A stretch of DNA of 37,159 nt from Promethearchaeota archaeon (GCA_019058015.1 JAHLWH010000231.1:1-37159), one strand, 5' to 3'. Shown: positions 26,391 through 35,382, counted from the stretch's first letter. Numbers and translations: made by a program. The notes: generated from the letters alone by a model not told the origin.

Positions 26391-27275
26391 TTGATTCAAT
26401 ACGTTAATATTTTAACTAATAATGGAAAATCTTTGTTATTCCGTAATTATGGTGATTCGGAGGTTGATAAAGATCTATTGGCTGGTTTTTTAAGTGCATT
26501 TTCAAGTTTTATGCAAGAAATTAGTCAATCAGAAATAAAATCTACTGAGACTGGAGATAATAAATTCTTCTATATCTCTGTTAAAGACATAATATTTGTT
26601 GTTTGTGCAGATAAAGAAGATGAAGATAAAGAAATAACCAATAAATTAAATAATATAGCCGAAAAATTCTTAGAAAAATTCGAAGATATTGTTAAAGATA
26701 ATAAATGGGCAGGTAATCGCTCAATATTTAAAGAATTTAACGAAGAACTTGATAAAATTGTTCTTGGCGCGATAAAAGTCTCAATAATTGGATTTGGAGG
26801 GGTTGGAAAAACAACACTTCTTCATTTAATTTGTGGGAAAGATATTAATTTAGAATATGTACCTACAATGACTGCTGATATTACTACTTTTGATGGGTTT
26901 GGAGGTAAAAGAGAAGTTGTTTTCTGGGATTTTGCGGGTCAAGAAAATTTTCAGAGTTTATGGACAAGCTTACTTTCAGGTACAGAAATTGCTTTATTAG
27001 TAACTGATTCCACATATGAGAATGTAAATGGTTCAAAAAAAATAATACATGATATTTTGGATAAATATTATGAAGATGAATTCGTTATCGGGATAGCAAA
27101 TAAGCAAGATTTAGACAATAGATTAACTCCTGAATTTTGTGAGAAATTACTCTCTACTGATAAAAGACAAATAAAAACTTATGGTATGGTTGCAATAAAT
27201 ACTGTTTATCGAGAAAAAATTCATGAAATTTTAAGAAATGCAATCGAAACAATAGAAAAAAAACATATGAAATAA
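26391..27275 (+). CDS. Longin-like domain fused to an Arf/SR-like small GTPase
   Basis: A 294-residue protein with two parts. Residues 1-100 have the longin/sigma-adaptin-like pattern (QYVNILTNNGKSLLFRNY, then a helix with FLSAFSSFMQEI, then YISVKDIIFVVCAD, then a long helix EKFLEKF). Residues 127-290 form a small GTPase with G1 GFGGVGKTT (134-142), G3 WDFAGQ (179-184), G4 NKQD (237-240) and a weak G5 (VAIN). NKQD is typical of Arf. A longin-like domain plus GTPase in one chain recalls the SRP receptor and eukaryotic trafficking GTPases. It would sense or bind membranes or partners in the cytosol; no lipid anchor is seen. The first usable start is TTG at 26391; the upstream frame is open to 26307 but has no start codon. 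There is no clear ribosome binding site. Confidence 0.85.
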   Translation: MIQYVNILTNNGKSLLFRNYGDSEVDKDLLAGFLSAFSSFMQEISQSEIKSTETGDNKFFYISVKDIIFVVCADKEDEDKEITNKLNNIAEKFLEKFEDIVKDNKWAGNRSIFKEFNEELDKIVLGAIKVSIIGFGGVGKTTLLHLICGKDINLEYVPTMTADITTFDGFGGKREVVFWDFAGQENFQSLWTSLLSGTEIALLVTDSTYENVNGSKKIIHDILDKYYEDEFVIGIANKQDLDNRLTPEFCEKLLSTDKRQIKTYGMVAINTVYREKIHEILRNAIETIEKKHMK

Positions 27276-27320
27276 AAAATTTCTAATTTTTAATTTTAAT
27301 AAAAGGTTTGTGTAATAAAT

Positions 27321-29054
27321 ATGGAATTTAAAATTGAAAAATTAAATTTCGAGGAATTTGAAGATTACAATTTAATAAGATTACCTAATTTAAATGAAGA
27401 GGAGCAAAAAATCGTTGATCCCATTATTCCCCCAACCTCAGGTTTAAGAATTAAACTTTTTGATTTAATAGAACCTTCAGGATCATATGTTTTAACTAAT
27501 CATAAATTATATCTCTATCTTCGCGTTGCTAAAGCGATCAGCATCAAATTTCAAGAAGATTTTAGGGAAGAAAATCCGAAAATATTAATTGTTTCCGATT
27601 GTCGTCCAAGTAGTAATTATTTAATAAAACTCTGTGCTCAATTGTATGCTTATGATGGTTTTGAAATTTTCTTTCAGAAAAATGGTGATGGTAATTCCTT
27701 GATGTCTAGTCCTTATGCTAGTGCATCAGTTGCATTATACGATGATATAAATCTGGCTTTAATGATTACTGCATCCCACAATCCATTAGATTGGAATGGA
27801 CTTAAAGTCTATATGAAATATCCAATTCCTATTTCGGGAGATTTAATGAAACAAATTTCTTGTATTGCACTTTCCTTAAATGAGATAAAATTTAAGAAGA
27901 AATTTAAAGAAAATAGAATTGGTGCAGAACAGAAAAATAATGAGTATATTAAAGATTTACTTTCTGAAATTATTGAAATTCAAGCATTAAAAAATGCGAA
28001 AATTGTTATATGGCCATATTTAGGTAAGGCAAGGGGTATTGTGAATCTTTATAAAGAATATGGAGCAGATATTACCTTAATAGATGAAACTATCAACCCA
28101 CCTAATCCAATTAAGGAGATAAGGAGGGAGAAGTTAATTCAAACGATGGAATCTGTTGATTCAAAAATTGCGATATTATTAGACGCTGATAGAGATCGAC
28201 TTGCATTCTTTTTAAAGGAAGAAAATGGATATAATCTCTATATACCAAACGAGCTTTATACTGCCATGCATAATATTCTTGCAAAGGAATTCTCTTGCAA
28301 AATAATTAACATAAGAACTATTCCAAGCGATTATAGAGGTGACCATACTTCAATTCTAAATATTTTGACAGGTGTAGGATATAAACATTTAGGTGTTATT
28401 TTGTATTTCTTATTTGGGGTTGAAGTAGATCAATCAAAAATTGATACAGGAATATTATATGTAGAAGATAATGATAAATTTGTAAAAATTAATAATTCAA
28501 CACCACTCAAAGAAAGTATAAGAAAAATAGTTAAGAATAAAGAACTTACTAATGAAAACTTAATAATTGCAGCATGGGAGGAAAGCGGGGGTCATACATT
28601 CAACATATTAAAAGTTTCCAAAAATGATAACACGGAAGAGTATGATTTTGAAACGCCCTTTCCTATAATTGCAGATAAATATCCCGTTCCAGCATTAATA
28701 ATTTTAAGTGAATTAATAGCCAGAGGATATCGAATTTCCGATGCAATAGATTGGACAATTAAGGGAATAAATAGGACCATTCCCGCTGTTGACGAGCAGA
28801 AAATCAATATAATGAAAAATTTTGAGAAGAATGATGGAAAATCCATAAAAATCGATAATAAAAATTATCAAATTAAAAGTTTATCTGATAATAATAATAA
28901 GATTGATACTTATCGACTAAAAAGTGAGGATTCTATTCTATATTTCAGACCTTCGGGAACAGGTCCTGATGTCAGGTTTTACATCTTTGGGAAAAGAGAA
29001 ACTCACTTAGAAGAAATAAAAAGAGTAATGGAATTTGTAAATAATTACAAATAA
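27321..29054 (+). CDS. Phosphoglucomutase/phosphomannomutase family protein
   Basis: A 577-residue alpha-D-phosphohexomutase that interconverts sugar 1- and 6-phosphates. The four signatures are present: catalytic Ser152 in TASHNP, the metal loop DADRDR (Asp288, Asp290, Asp292), the sugar-binding EESGGH (420-425) and the phosphate-binding RPSGTGPD (543-550). The last ~51 codons (from 28899) are repeated in diverged form at 30649-30807, after an endonuclease-type gene. The present 3' end may thus be a replacement rather than the ancestral one. The ATG at 27321 has a weak AAAGG site. The gene lies 45 bases after the longin-GTPase gene on the same strand and may be cotranscribed with it. Confidence 0.92.
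   Translation: MEFKIEKLNFEEFEDYNLIRLPNLNEEEQKIVDPIIPPTSGLRIKLFDLIEPSGSYVLTNHKLYLYLRVAKAISIKFQEDFREENPKILIVSDCRPSSNYLIKLCAQLYAYDGFEIFFQKNGDGNSLMSSPYASASVALYDDINLALMITASHNPLDWNGLKVYMKYPIPISGDLMKQISCIALSLNEIKFKKKFKENRIGAEQKNNEYIKDLLSEIIEIQALKNAKIVIWPYLGKARGIVNLYKEYGADITLIDETINPPNPIKEIRREKLIQTMESVDSKIAILLDADRDRLAFFLKEENGYNLYIPNELYTAMHNILAKEFSCKIINIRTIPSDYRGDHTSILNILTGVGYKHLGVILYFLFGVEVDQSKIDTGILYVEDNDKFVKINNSTPLKESIRKIVKNKELTNENLIIAAWEESGGHTFNILKVSKNDNTEEYDFETPFPIIADKYPVPALIILSELIARGYRISDAIDWTIKGINRTIPAVDEQKINIMKNFEKNDGKSIKIDNKNYQIKSLSDNNNKIDTYRLKSEDSILYFRPSGTGPDVRFYIFGKRETHLEEIKRVMEFVNNYK
28899..29054 (+). repeat. 3'-end repeat of the mutase gene, left copy (in frame)
   Basis: These codons (Lys527 to the stop) align without gaps to 30649-30807 over most of their length. 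The core LYFRPSGTGPDVRFYIFGK is identical in protein, while the DNA differs at many silent sites. The conserved Ser of RPSG is TCG here and AGT in the other copy. Confidence 0.8.
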
Positions 29055-29076
29055 TGCTGTCATCCAAGAAAAAATT

Positions 29077-30357
29077 CTAAGGATCAATCTCAACTTTTCT
29101 TTTTTTTATTCTTCGATTCTTTTTACGCCTCCAGTATCCTTGGAGCGGCGCTTTAATGAGACCTTTATTAACCCATCTATCCTTGTAATGTTGTATTCTT
29201 CCATAACTTACTCCTAAAGATTTGGCAATGTCTGTCATTGGCTTCAACCATAAGAGAGTTTCTAATTCTCCTGGTGTAAGTTTAAATTTCCTCATCTTTT
29301 CTCTTGCCTTATTAAGTTGTACTAACCTTTGTTTTATACCTGTGAGACGATTTCTCTTTCTTTCCAAACTTTTTTGGTAGTTATCCAACATTTCATTGTA
29401 TAAATCAGCACCTAAAAATAAACCATTTACAGTACCTTTAATTACACGTCCATCAGGCATTATCCCTTCAGAAATACTCCGAGTAATTTTGCAATTAATA
29501 TTAAATAAATCTTTAATTTTCTCCAGAAATCTTTTACTTCCACAACATATCTCAGAAGTATTTGCTATCCCATCACCGTCATAAAACCCTAAAACAAAAG
29601 ATAAATATTGTTTTCGAGATTTTAATTTAGGGAGTTCTATATTTTTCGATTTCGCTTTACCTGCAATGAATCCATGACATTGAAGCCAATACGCAAATTC
29701 TTTATTATCAAACCTAACAATAATGAACTCTTTTACCTCACCATCTTTGTTTCTATATCGCTTTACTTGTCTATATCTTATATCATAACCAATTTCATCA
29801 GTAAACCTTTCTAACAGTTCTATGTCTTCTGAATTACACCCAACTCCAAATTCAAAAGAATCAGAATCACCAATTTTTGATAACCATCCTTCAGCAAACA
29901 ACCAACCGAGCCAATAAGCCTTTTCTTTCGTGTCTATCCGCTCAAAATAATTCACTTTAAGATTAGGATGATGCTCAAAAACAGTTATACCGTGCTTATA
30001 CTTTTTCAAGTTGTTTAGCTCCCGATATTTCTCTAAAAATTTAATAGTTTTATCTTTAACATCTCGTAACAATAACCTATATTCTTTATCAACGGCCTCT
30101 TTCTTCCATAAACTAAATCTAGATTTTAGGAATAATTCATAATCACCCAACATATCTTGTACAATTTCATTACCCTTATTTTTTTTTCTTCTTATATGGC
30201 TTTCTACTTGACCTAGGTATAGACTTAACATTGTATCAGTTAATTTTCCTCCCCATAAAACATCTAAAGGAACAATGCTTTCTAAATTTTTTCTTATATC
30301 TTCAAATAAATCATTTGCACTGTATTTTTTTAATTCCTCAATCTTGTTTTCATGCAT
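29077..30357 (-). CDS. LAGLIDADG homing-endonuclease-type protein with C-terminal helix-turn-helix
   Basis: A 426-residue free-standing protein. Two LAGLIDADG motifs are seen, WLGWLFAEGW (149-158, acidic Glu156) and VLGFYDGDG (255-263, acidic Asp262), as in single-chain homing endonucleases. The acidic residues are those that bind metal for DNA cutting. An N-terminal helical region (1-140) is of unknown role. A C-terminal helix-turn-helix (MTDIAKSLGVSYGRIQHYKD, about 374-393) and a very basic tail would bind DNA. It is encoded opposite to the mutase gene, so it is neither an intein nor read with a host exon. The gene ends 22 bases from the mutase stop and is followed on the far side by a stranded copy of the mutase 3' end. 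The ATG at 30357 has no clear ribosome binding site. Confidence 0.85.
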   Translation of the reverse strand: MHENKIEELKKYSANDLFEDIRKNLESIVPLDVLWGGKLTDTMLSLYLGQVESHIRRKKNKGNEIVQDMLGDYELFLKSRFSLWKKEAVDKEYRLLLRDVKDKTIKFLEKYRELNNLKKYKHGITVFEHHPNLKVNYFERIDTKEKAYWLGWLFAEGWLSKIGDSDSFEFGVGCNSEDIELLERFTDEIGYDIRYRQVKRYRNKDGEVKEFIIVRFDNKEFAYWLQCHGFIAGKAKSKNIELPKLKSRKQYLSFVLGFYDGDGIANTSEICCGSKRFLEKIKDLFNINCKITRSISEGIMPDGRVIKGTVNGLFLGADLYNEMLDNYQKSLERKRNRLTGIKQRLVQLNKAREKMRKFKLTPGELETLLWLKPMTDIAKSLGVSYGRIQHYKDRWVNKGLIKAPLQGYWRRKKNRRIKKRKVEIDP

Positions 30358-30648
30358 ATCAAAATTTCCAATTATTTCTTCTAATTTCTCCTAAATGAAT
30401 TTTTTGTAATTCATAGTTTTTTTTAAAAAGTATTTAAATAGAAAAAATTTTTTTTCAAGATTTCTTTTTATTTGATCTTTAATTTTAAATATTTTCTTAC
30501 ACATATTATTAACAGGAGTCTTAAGCAATTTACTAATTTTATTTTACAAAAAGATCCTTATCTGGTATATAATGAAATAATTCTTGATACCCTATTTTTC
30601 TATTTGTCTAAACGATTAGATCTTTTTTTTAATTTTATATATTTGATA
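30358..30648. other. Spacer between endonuclease gene and stranded mutase end
   Basis: About 290 AT-rich bases. The plus frame of the stranded mutase end is open back to a TTG at 30472, but the encoded residues (Phe/Ile/Leu/Asn-rich) do not resemble the mutase before position 30649. It probably holds the endonuclease promoter and the right end of the inserted segment. I see no inverted repeats at either end. Confidence 0.4.
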
Positions 30649-30807
30649 AAAATTAATATCTTTGAATTAAAGAGAGATCAAGCAAAATTATATTTTAGAC
30701 CAAGTGGAACCGGACCTGATGTCAGATTTTATATCTTTGGGAAAAAAGAAACTTATTTAGAAGAGATTAATACTGTTATGAAAATTATAAAAGAGAAATA
30801 CTCTTAG
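30649..30807 (+). pseudogene. Stranded 3'-terminal fragment of the phosphohexomutase gene
   Basis: These 52 codons plus a TAG stop match the last 51 codons of the mutase gene (roughly 65% identical residues, including all of LYFRPSGTGPDVRFYIFGK). No start codon or upstream mutase sequence is attached. The fragment ends one base before the stop of the convergent gene at 30809, so it is probably the ancestral mutase end, cut off by insertion of the intervening ~1.6 kb. Conservation of the frame suggests a fairly recent event or that it came from an intact gene. Confidence 0.75.
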
Positions 30808-30808
30808 A

Positions 30809-32404
30809 CTATTCTTCATCTATTACTTCTGTTTGTTTAATTCCAGGAATTATTATTTTGTTTTTTTCAATTCTTAAAATATTATATCCCTGAAGTTTTT
30901 TCATAATTTTTAATAAATTCTCCTCATCCCATTTTAGTCCTTTTAAAAATTCTTCTTTTGTCATGGGTTTTTTATTTATAGTAAATAATAAAAACTCTTT
31001 ATCTTTATCATCCAATTCAATTTCTTGAAACATGTATATTCTTCCCCTGCCTAACATAAAAGAATCTTTAATCATTTGCATTTCTTGGAATTTATGGAGA
31101 ACATCTAAAATCTTTTTAACATTTATCTTTGGATAATCTTCTTTTATATGTTCATAAATTTTTGAAAATTGCATTAATCCTCCATTTAAGATTAGATTTT
31201 GCTCATAATATTCAAGTATTTTTTCCGAAATTTGTTCTCTAGTGATTTCTTGGGACGACGGTTTAGTATCGAAATAAGCTATTTCCTCCAGCTTTTGCAT
31301 AGCAATCTTTAAATCATCTATATCATTTAACCTCTGATCTTCAATTTTTTTTAGTTTTTGTTGTTTTAAACGCATTTTTTCTTTAAATTCATCTTCTCTC
31401 TCTTTTTGACGGTGTCTTTTTCGTTCAAAATCTTCTTTTTCTTGTTTAATTTGATTTTCTATGAATTCAATCCATTTTTTCCTCTCATCCACATTTCCAA
31501 AGCCGTCAATTTTGATGTTTTCATCATATATTGTTAGAAGTTCTTTTTCTTTTAATGAATTTATCACCTTCAAAGCAAAATCATTATTCCATTCAGTAAG
31601 TTCCATTAATTTTTGAGGAGTTAAATAATCTTCTGCATATGCAAATGCAAGAAGAACCTTTTCAGATTGATTAAAACTTAATTTTTCCCTTTTAAAAACA
31701 ATTAAACTCAACTCTGGATTGACTTCAATAAAATCATTAAAAAATCCCGTCTCTTTCATTATATTAAAAATTGTTTCAAAATCTTCATTCTTTAATTGAG
31801 GAACACTTTTTAAGGAATGAAATATCAATCTATCGTTAGGTATTATTTTATATTCTTTTAAGTTTAATTCATTTATTATAGAATTGATTTTTTGAGACAT
31901 TTTATCAAAAAACAATCCTCTCGCAACATCAACTGTCTTTTGATCCTTTAAATATTTCGTTTCATCCAAACTTTCCAACATTTCTATTGCGCTTTTCAAA
32001 TCTGTTAAGTCCTTTTGTCTTTCTTCTTCAGAAATGGGCATTGCAGACGATAAATCTTGGAAAAAAGTTCGATATTTTACATCTGCTTGCTGAATAATTT
32101 CTACCTCAGATTTTCTTTCTTTAAAAGACTCTTCGGCAAGTTTCGTTCTTTGAGAGGTTTTTTCGGCAATTTCACTTTCAGTTTCAGCAATTATTTGAGA
32201 AATTTGAGCTAATTTTTCCATCATAACATTTTTCTTTTCTTTTAAGGCATATTTTTCAAGTATAATGTCTAAGGATTTTTCTTTTTTCTCAAATTCTTCA
32301 GTTAACTGCATTTTTTGTATTTGTTGATAATAGAAAAACGTCAATAATAAGAAAAACGTCAATAAACCGCTGGATATGATGAATACAACTAGAAAGGTTG
32401 ACAT
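30809..32404 (-). CDS. Membrane-anchored coiled-coil protein with winged-helix domains
   Basis: A 531-residue protein with one N-terminal membrane helix (about 4-27). A long charged coiled coil (about 30-115) follows, then a helical part, then what look like several winged-helix units: about 225-295 (LTPQKLMELTEWNNDFALKV), 395-450 (FSKIYEHIKEDYPKINVKKI) and 455-520 (MTKEEFLKGLKWDEENLLKI). A second Lys/Glu coiled coil (about 305-365) separates the first from the rest. Tandem winged helices recall ESCRT-II subunits (EAP30/Vps25 type), which Asgard archaea possess, but also ordinary DNA-binding repeats; the membrane anchor favours a membrane-remodelling or scaffold role. I cannot decide from sequence alone. 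The ATG is at 32404, with a weak site upstream. It converges with the mutase remnant. Confidence 0.75.
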   Translation of the reverse strand: MSTFLVVFIISSGLLTFFLLLTFFYYQQIQKMQLTEEFEKKEKSLDIILEKYALKEKKNVMMEKLAQISQIIAETESEIAEKTSQRTKLAEESFKERKSEVEIIQQADVKYRTFFQDLSSAMPISEEERQKDLTDLKSAIEMLESLDETKYLKDQKTVDVARGLFFDKMSQKINSIINELNLKEYKIIPNDRLIFHSLKSVPQLKNEDFETIFNIMKETGFFNDFIEVNPELSLIVFKREKLSFNQSEKVLLAFAYAEDYLTPQKLMELTEWNNDFALKVINSLKEKELLTIYDENIKIDGFGNVDERKKWIEFIENQIKQEKEDFERKRHRQKEREDEFKEKMRLKQQKLKKIEDQRLNDIDDLKIAMQKLEEIAYFDTKPSSQEITREQISEKILEYYEQNLILNGGLMQFSKIYEHIKEDYPKINVKKILDVLHKFQEMQMIKDSFMLGRGRIYMFQEIELDDKDKEFLLFTINKKPMTKEEFLKGLKWDEENLLKIMKKLQGYNILRIEKNKIIIPGIKQTEVIDEE

Positions 32405-32603
32405 TTTTCTTCAGAATTATTCCTTTTTTTTAATTCTATTAAAATAATAATTTTCTTTCTTAGTTATAAATCATTTCTTATTAATTGTAGAATTTAGTTA
32501 ATATATTTAAAAATTTGATAATTAGAATGTTATAAATTAATAAAATATGTTTCGTTTTTAATGGATATTAGACTTTAAAATGAATATTTAAACTGAGTTA
32601 AAT

Positions 32604-33857
32604 ATGAAGATACAAGAAAAAATTATCACGGATGAAATTTTAGAAAAATTGGAATTGGGTAATTTTTACAAGATTTTGAATCAAAATATCTTTCCATTAT
32701 TAAAGGAAGAAGAGCAAACTTTTGTCAAAGAACTTGAAGACTTTTGTATCGAGTTAGCCCCTAAGATTGATAGAGAAAAAGATGTTTATGTATTATTTCC
32801 AAAACTTGGAGAACATGGATATATCCAACGAATGAATAAATATAAAGATTTTACTCCTTATGGGATGAAATATGAGGTCTTATTGGGCACTATTTTAAGC
32901 ATTTGTGATCCACAGTTAGACCTTGCGCGCTTAGCTAGCGGAATACTCTGTGGTAATCCTACATATCAACATGGAGAGACGGACGAGATTCTTAAAGTTC
33001 AGGCAGACTTAATGGAAGGGAAAGGCGTTGGCTGTATTATGATAACAGAACCTGAAAGGGGTTCAGACGCGGTCAACATGACAACCATTTGCGAGAAAGT
33101 CGATGATGGAGTTATTTTTAATGGAGAGAAGATCTTCACAACCAATGGTCCAAAAGCTGATTACTTTGTAGGGTATGGCGTCTACGATGTGAAAGACCCA
33201 CGGGGTACTATGGTTCAAGCAATGTTTAAAAAAGAATTTGGTATTAGAACCGAAAGATTACTCATAAATAGTGCTCCAAGAGTGCATATTGCTCATACTT
33301 ATCTTGAAAATGTTAAAGTTCCGTATCCATATATATTAGGAGATAATGGAAAAGGATATAATTATTTATTTGATGGCTTGGTACCTGAAAGAATAAGTAT
33401 TGTAGGGAGTTCATTGGGTATATGCTGGAATGGACTTATTCATGGACTTATTTATTCTAATTTAAGAAAACAATTTAATAAAAATATTATTAGTTATCAA
33501 GGTATCGGGTTTCCACTTGCTGATTTATTTACTAAAGTAACTGCGGCAACAATGATGAGTTTTCAAATAGCATCAATTTATGATGATAAAATTCTCTTTG
33601 TTGAAAAACCAACTAAAGAAATCGAAAAATGGATGGCTTCTTTATCATCGCAAATAAAATATTATGGGTGTAAGCTTTCTCATGAAGTCTGTTACGAAGT
33701 TCAAAATCATATGGGCGGTATATCTCTTACTGATAATACTCTAATAGATGAGGCAATGAATACTTCCAAGGTGGAAGAGGTAATTGGTGGGACGAGAAAC
33801 GTACAATTGCTCATTGTGCAAAATTCAATACGTAGAATGTTCAGTTCAATTTTATAG
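32604..33857 (+). CDS. Acyl-CoA dehydrogenase family protein
   Basis: A 417-residue flavoprotein that would oxidise acyl-CoA to enoyl-CoA with FAD. Signature segments are ITEPERGSDAVNM (147-159, FAD/substrate loop), GEKIFTTNGPKADYFVG (174-190) and the C-terminal VIGGTRNVQ (393-401). In medium-chain enzymes the last motif carries the catalytic Glu (YEGT), which here is Gly396. In long-chain and isovaleryl-CoA dehydrogenases the base sits in helix G instead, and this protein has Glu262 in VPERISIVGSSLG at that place. A substrate that is branched or long is therefore likely, fitting the racemase at 19776-20978. No electron-transfer flavoprotein gene is nearby. The ATG at 32604 has no ribosome binding site. 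Confidence 0.88.
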   Translation: MKIQEKIITDEILEKLELGNFYKILNQNIFPLLKEEEQTFVKELEDFCIELAPKIDREKDVYVLFPKLGEHGYIQRMNKYKDFTPYGMKYEVLLGTILSICDPQLDLARLASGILCGNPTYQHGETDEILKVQADLMEGKGVGCIMITEPERGSDAVNMTTICEKVDDGVIFNGEKIFTTNGPKADYFVGYGVYDVKDPRGTMVQAMFKKEFGIRTERLLINSAPRVHIAHTYLENVKVPYPYILGDNGKGYNYLFDGLVPERISIVGSSLGICWNGLIHGLIYSNLRKQFNKNIISYQGIGFPLADLFTKVTAATMMSFQIASIYDDKILFVEKPTKEIEKWMASLSSQIKYYGCKLSHEVCYEVQNHMGGISLTDNTLIDEAMNTSKVEEVIGGTRNVQLLIVQNSIRRMFSSIL

Positions 33858-33938
33858 AATTAAGTAAATTAACTCTTTCTTTTTCTTTTTTAATATTTAC
33901 ACAAGTTTCTTTACAGTCTTTAAGAAATTCGCAAAAAT

Positions 33939-35225
33939 TCAAAAATTTAATAAATATTGAAGAGTAATTTTAACAGAGTTTGCTAAAGTTTGTCCTACTA
34001 ATAATTCCTTTTTATCTTTTACAGTATTTGATACTGCAGCGAATGAATAAAACCAAACTGAGTCTATATTTCTTATCCCAAAACAAGCATGATCCGACGG
34101 AGGATAGTAGAACCATGATGTCTTTGTAGGTATCCCCAATGATTCCGCACTTGCCTTCAATTTATTGACTATTCCCTTATCATGTTTTATTACTCTGGGA
34201 AAACCAAAAGATCTTCCAAAACTGATTTTACCTTTAGAGCCGCACCCATCATATGAAATTACATGAATTTTTTCAATACCATATAAATTAATTAATTTTT
34301 GAAGGTGTTTTTCTACAAATGATAAACTTCCTACTAATCCTTCCTCTTCAGCGTCCCATAATGAAAATATAATATCTACATTAGGTAAATTTATATCTTT
34401 TAGAGCTAGAGCAATACCTAATACTGTTGAAACTCCACTAGCGTTATCTATGGCCCCATCAGAAAAATTCTGTAATTTTCTAGAAAGTCTAAGAAACAAT
34501 GATAAAATCGTCAAAGAACAGAATATCAGATAAATTATCATAAATATATAGTACCAGATCCCTTGCAGAATCAAAAGTACGATTGGAAAAAATCCAATTA
34601 TCAAAATACCTATGGTATTAAAAATTGATGTGAATATTATTAAAAAAGGTCCAAATGAAACATTTATTGAATCATAATGAGCACTTAGAATTACAAGATG
34701 TCGTTTATTTTTAGTTTTTTTCTCAAAATCTAATTGAAATTCATTTGATTCATCAGAAAAAATTAGTCTAGATTCAATTGATTTAATTGTAAATATATTT
34801 TGTCCATTCCTGATTAGCTCTTTTTGCTTAGTCTTAAACTTCTTCCAATTAATTAGAGAGAATTGACTTATCTCCTGGTAATATGAAAATTCAATTACTA
34901 ATAAAACAATAATTAATGTTCCGGGAATCAAAATCCAGATGATTCTTTCTTGTGTGAAAGGAAAATACAAAATTAATAGCCCAATAATCCCTAAAATGTA
35001 TATAATTCGTATGATATTAAAAATAAATGAACGAAATAAATAGGAATAAGTAAAATTCTGAAAATGTGGTTTATATTCTAGTTCTATAATCTTTGAAACT
35101 AAAAGCTCTCTTGCTTTTAGATTTCCTTCGCTCCCAACCCTACGCGGAAAACTTAAATCATAAGCATCCTTAAGTATTTGGTCCTTATTTATATTCTTAA
35201 TTATATTAGTGTTTATTTCACTCAT
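33939..35225 (-). CDS. Membrane M28-family metallopeptidase
   Basis: A 428-residue zinc aminopeptidase-type protein with all canonical M28 residues: His183 and Asp185 (SAHYDS), Asp260 (GAIDNASG), Glu293-Glu294 (WDAEEEG), Asp326 (SYDGCG) and His379 (SDHACFG). Two hydrophobic helices (about 67-115) precede the peptidase fold, and a two-helix insert (about 192-245) splits it between the first and second metal motifs. The catalytic domain is thus tethered to the membrane. It is a useful contrast to the altered M28-like protein at 5395-6960. The ATG is at 35225. It is convergent with the acyl-CoA dehydrogenase gene. Confidence 0.9.
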   Translation of the reverse strand: MSEINTNIIKNINKDQILKDAYDLSFPRRVGSEGNLKARELLVSKIIELEYKPHFQNFTYSYLFRSFIFNIIRIIYILGIIGLLILYFPFTQERIIWILIPGTLIIVLLVIEFSYYQEISQFSLINWKKFKTKQKELIRNGQNIFTIKSIESRLIFSDESNEFQLDFEKKTKNKRHLVILSAHYDSINVSFGPFLIIFTSIFNTIGILIIGFFPIVLLILQGIWYYIFMIIYLIFCSLTILSLFLRLSRKLQNFSDGAIDNASGVSTVLGIALALKDINLPNVDIIFSLWDAEEEGLVGSLSFVEKHLQKLINLYGIEKIHVISYDGCGSKGKISFGRSFGFPRVIKHDKGIVNKLKASAESLGIPTKTSWFYYPPSDHACFGIRNIDSVWFYSFAAVSNTVKDKKELLVGQTLANSVKITLQYLLNF

Positions 35226-35382
35226 TATTAAAATATTTAACTTCCATGAAATTTATTATTTTATTTTTACAATTTATCAAATTGAAATAAAAAAAAAGAG
35301 GTTAAAAAAAATTTGATAAAATTATTCATTTAACACTTCTTTTACAGTATTATATTATTAAATTATCAATTAGCAACTCTTA

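Noticed and set aside
29077..30357. Intein or intron-encoded endonuclease within the mutase
   Set aside because: The gene is on the opposite strand, the mutase upstream is complete with its own stop codon, and no intein splice motifs or intron structure were seen.
30472..30807. A 111-residue open frame ending in the mutase fragment, as a real gene
   Set aside because: It begins at a TTG, its first ~60 residues look like translated AT-rich spacer, and only the last 52 codons have known ancestry; a truncated gene end explains it better.
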